Source of the DNA: Shimia sp. SK013 | GTDB lineage: Bacteria; Pseudomonadota; Alphaproteobacteria; Rhodobacterales; Rhodobacteraceae | Assembly (NCBI RefSeq): GCF_001292625.1 | Contig: NZ_LAJH01000006.1 | Span: 19,981-83,980 of the forward strand | Reading direction: 5' to 3' | DNA length: 64,000 nt | Shown here: positions 62,573 to 64,000 of the stretch, piece by piece | Layout of the letters: every line of letters starts with the position of its first letter | Position numbering within the stretch: the first letter of the stretch is position 1 | Made by a program: the position numbers and the translations under genes | The notes under the pieces: generated by a model | Database searches by the model: none | The model's input: the letters and a program-made list of their open reading frames with translations, nothing else | Told to the model about the DNA's origin: nothing

Positions 62573-63319
62573 ATGGAAAACAGCCCTGTCCTTTCTGTTG
62601 AAGACGAGTTGCGCATGTTGGTGGAAACCCGTGCGCGCGAAGCGGGACCGCGCGTGGAGCGGGTAGAAACCCAGGGAGGCGTGTTCTGGATCAAGCGGCC
62701 AGAGCGGCTTGGCCTGCGATACCGTCTGCAAAAGGGCGATCCGCGCAAGGCGTTTGAGCGGGAGAGGCTGGGGTTTCATGATCTTAACGAGGCGCAGGGT
62801 CCGGCCCCGACCCTTGTGGCAGAGGGAACGGATTTTATCGTTTTGCCCGACTGTGGCCCCAACTTGCGGTATCGTTTACGTACCGAAGCCGACGCCGGCC
62901 TGTGCCGCACTATGTTGCTGGACGCGGCGGCGTCTCTGGGTCGGTTGCACGCGCTCGGATTTGCGCATGGGCGCCCCAGTCCCAAGGACATGTGCCGTAA
63001 GGGTGATCAGGAAGTCCTGCTGGATTTTGAACGGTACGATCGGCGGAATAATTCGTTGAAAGGCCAAGCCCGTGATTTGGTGATTTGGGCGTTCAACGTG
63101 GCCGCCCATTCGCCGCATATGCGCGGTGATCTGGCAGAGGCGTTGGAGGTGCACGGCGATCTGGCGCCTGATGGTTTGCGCGCTGCTGCCGAACAGCTTT
63201 GCCGCCGGCTTGTTTGGGCGAACTGGCTGACCAAGCCAATCCAGCTGCGCCCGGGCAACAAGGGACGCGAGTTCAAAGCGATTCCGGTGGTGTTGGATCT
63301 GTTTGGAACGCGTGCGTGA
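62573..63319 (+). CDS. Kinase-fold protein related to lipopolysaccharide kinases
   Basis: A 248-residue protein with protein-kinase-like marks in the expected order: Lys41 (VFWIKRPE), Glu64 region (AFERERLGF), a catalytic-loop-like HGRPSPKD (132-139) and a metal-site-like LLDFE (Asp151). These resemble the WaaP/Kdo-kinase branch more than eukaryotic-type kinases. The catalytic Asp position is altered from the usual HxD, so activity is uncertain. The neighbouring kdsD-lpt genes suit an LPS role. I start at 62573; an upstream start at 62531 would include the promoter. Confidence 0.7.
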   Translation: MENSPVLSVEDELRMLVETRAREAGPRVERVETQGGVFWIKRPERLGLRYRLQKGDPRKAFERERLGFHDLNEAQGPAPTLVAEGTDFIVLPDCGPNLRYRLRTEADAGLCRTMLLDAAASLGRLHALGFAHGRPSPKDMCRKGDQEVLLDFERYDRRNNSLKGQARDLVIWAFNVAAHSPHMRGDLAEALEVHGDLAPDGLRAAAEQLCRRLVWANWLTKPIQLRPGNKGREFKAIPVVLDLFGTRA

Positions 63320-63460
63320 TCGAGCACAGTTTCAAAGACCGTCGCGCTTTAGAGGTATCAGTTGTGTTTGGAAACTATGCACGCCTGTGACAAACGTGGT
63401 GCCTCAAGAGCGCACCAACCTATTGTTTTTAAAAGTTTCTAACTGTCCATCCTTGCGCCA

Positions 63461-63539
63461 TATCCCCTTAAAAATATGAACCAACCTGTCCTGCACTGTC
63501 TTGATCTGTCCGGTGGCATCCACTAGCTTAAGGGGGATA
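63461..63539. repeat. Inverted repeat ahead of the integrase gene
   Basis: TATCCCCTTAA (63461-63471) and TTAAGGGGGATA (63528-63539) are inverted copies differing by one inserted base, 56 bases apart, ending 17 bases before the integrase ATG. Such sites could bind the recombinase or a regulator. A shorter inverted pair, TGGTGC 63397-63402 and GCACCA 63412-63417, lies nearby. No tRNA gene is seen in 63320-63555. Confidence 0.4.
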
Positions 63540-63555
63540 AATAGGTGGATAGAAC

Positions 63556-64000
63556 ATGCGGGCGCAAAACAGACTTTCGGCATCATTCGTGAAATCTGCA
63601 CCAACCGGAAAGCACTGCGATGGCGCAGGGCTTTGGCTGGTGAAGCGGGACGATGGCGGCGCGCAGTGGGTACTGCGTGTGACGGTTCACGGACGGCGGC
63701 GAGAGATGGGACTTGGCGGATTCCCAACGCTCGGTCTTGCCGAAGCCCGCAAAGCTGCTCAGCGCTGGCGAGACGTGGCCGCAGGTGGTCGCGACCCGAT
63801 CAAGGAGCGTGAGGCCGAAGAGCGGGCCGCGCGGCGCGAAGATATTTCCCTGTCCATTATCACAGCGGACGCCTTTGAAGCGCGTAAAGCGGAATTGAAA
63901 GGTGATGGAACAGCAGGCCGGTGGCTTTCGCCCCTGAACATCCACGTTTTGCCAAAGCTTGGTCGCGTGCCGGTGACGGATCTCGATCAACGCGACTTCC
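63556..64000 (+). CDS. Tyrosine-recombinase integrase, N-terminal part (runs off the window)
   Basis: The first 148 codons of an integrase of the P4-like type. After a short lead, residues 15-80 match the DUF4102 arm-binding domain (CDGAGLWLVKRDDGGAQWVL, VHGRRREMGLGGFPTLGLAEAR), and the start of the core-binding domain follows near 105. The catalytic domain lies beyond base 64000. AGGTGG precedes the ATG by seven bases. It marks the left edge of a probable genomic island or prophage to the right. Confidence 0.88.
   Translation, partial: MRAQNRLSASFVKSAPTGKHCDGAGLWLVKRDDGGAQWVLRVTVHGRRREMGLGGFPTLGLAEARKAAQRWRDVAAGGRDPIKEREAEERAARREDISLSIITADAFEARKAELKGDGTAGRWLSPLNIHVLPKLGRVPVTDLDQRDF

Noticed and set aside
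63320..63555. tRNA gene or tRNA 3' end as attachment site for the integrase
   Set aside because: I looked on both strands for a T-loop and acceptor stem and found none.
1..64000. CRISPR arrays, rRNA operons, insertion sequences
   Set aside because: No regularly spaced repeats, rRNA-like stretches or transposase frames were seen anywhere in the window.

Overview
The window looks like a chromosomal segment of a marine alphaproteobacterium of the Rhodobacteraceae (Roseobacter group). This rests on protein character (short threonine dehydratase with an ACT-like tail, glutaredoxin with a CGFC site, UbiG, HemH, orphan periplasmic binding proteins), moderately high G+C, and conserved gene order: hslO-nudix-cca, rimP-nusA-ylxR-infB, dnaK-dnaJ, rnd-kdsD-lptC-lptA-lptB-hpf-ptsN. 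Species cannot be named from the sequence alone.

Layout. 0-9.2 kb: housekeeping genes (membrane protein, ilvA, an Hpt protein and a divergent REC-PP2C phosphatase, nudix hydrolase, hslO, second nudix, cca, ABC exporter). 9.2-20.3 kb: RNA methyltransferase, an envelope group (two L,D-transpeptidases, a CAP lipoprotein, a 59-residue membrane protein), hemH, a methyltransferase divergent from comF-grxC-nitrilase-marR, ubiG, proline iminopeptidase and a Tat-exported peptide-binding protein. 20.3-25.9 kb: the rimP-nusA-ylxR-infB operon, whose leader carries a terminator that could act as an attenuator. 25.9-31.6 kb: a 45-residue protein, mutT-argJ-parvulin on the minus strand, and secA divergent from them. 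31.6-37.4 kb: secreted proteins (an unknown protein, a PstS-OmpA fusion, an amino-acid-binding protein, two related lipoproteins) and radC. 37.4-42 kb: dnaJ/dnaK, alkB and an SH3 protein.

41.97-57.6 kb is a surface-polysaccharide region: ABC-2 permease, cysQ, kdsB, four glycosyltransferases, three nucleotide-sugar epimerases/dehydratases (UDP-glucuronate epimerase-like, CapD-like, galE), Wza-like export lipoprotein, galU, and a two-domain sulfotransferase. galU and galE supply UDP-Glc/UDP-Gal, Wza forms the outer-membrane exit, and CysQ can clear the PAP left by sulfation. A co-polymerase, a polymerase/flippase and an ABC ATPase for the permease are not in the window. 57.7-62.4 kb (minus strand) holds LPS transport and Kdo synthesis genes with ptsN and hpf. 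A kinase-like protein follows, and from 63.55 kb a truncated tyrosine-recombinase integrase marks the likely left edge of an integrated element that continues beyond the window.

Regulatory signals read from the sequence include a 12-bp element shared by the dnaK and hslO promoters, a hairpin that covers the start codon of the RNA methyltransferase gene, a possibly leaderless kinase-like gene, and several intrinsic terminators. No CRISPR array, rRNA, tRNA or insertion sequence was recognised.
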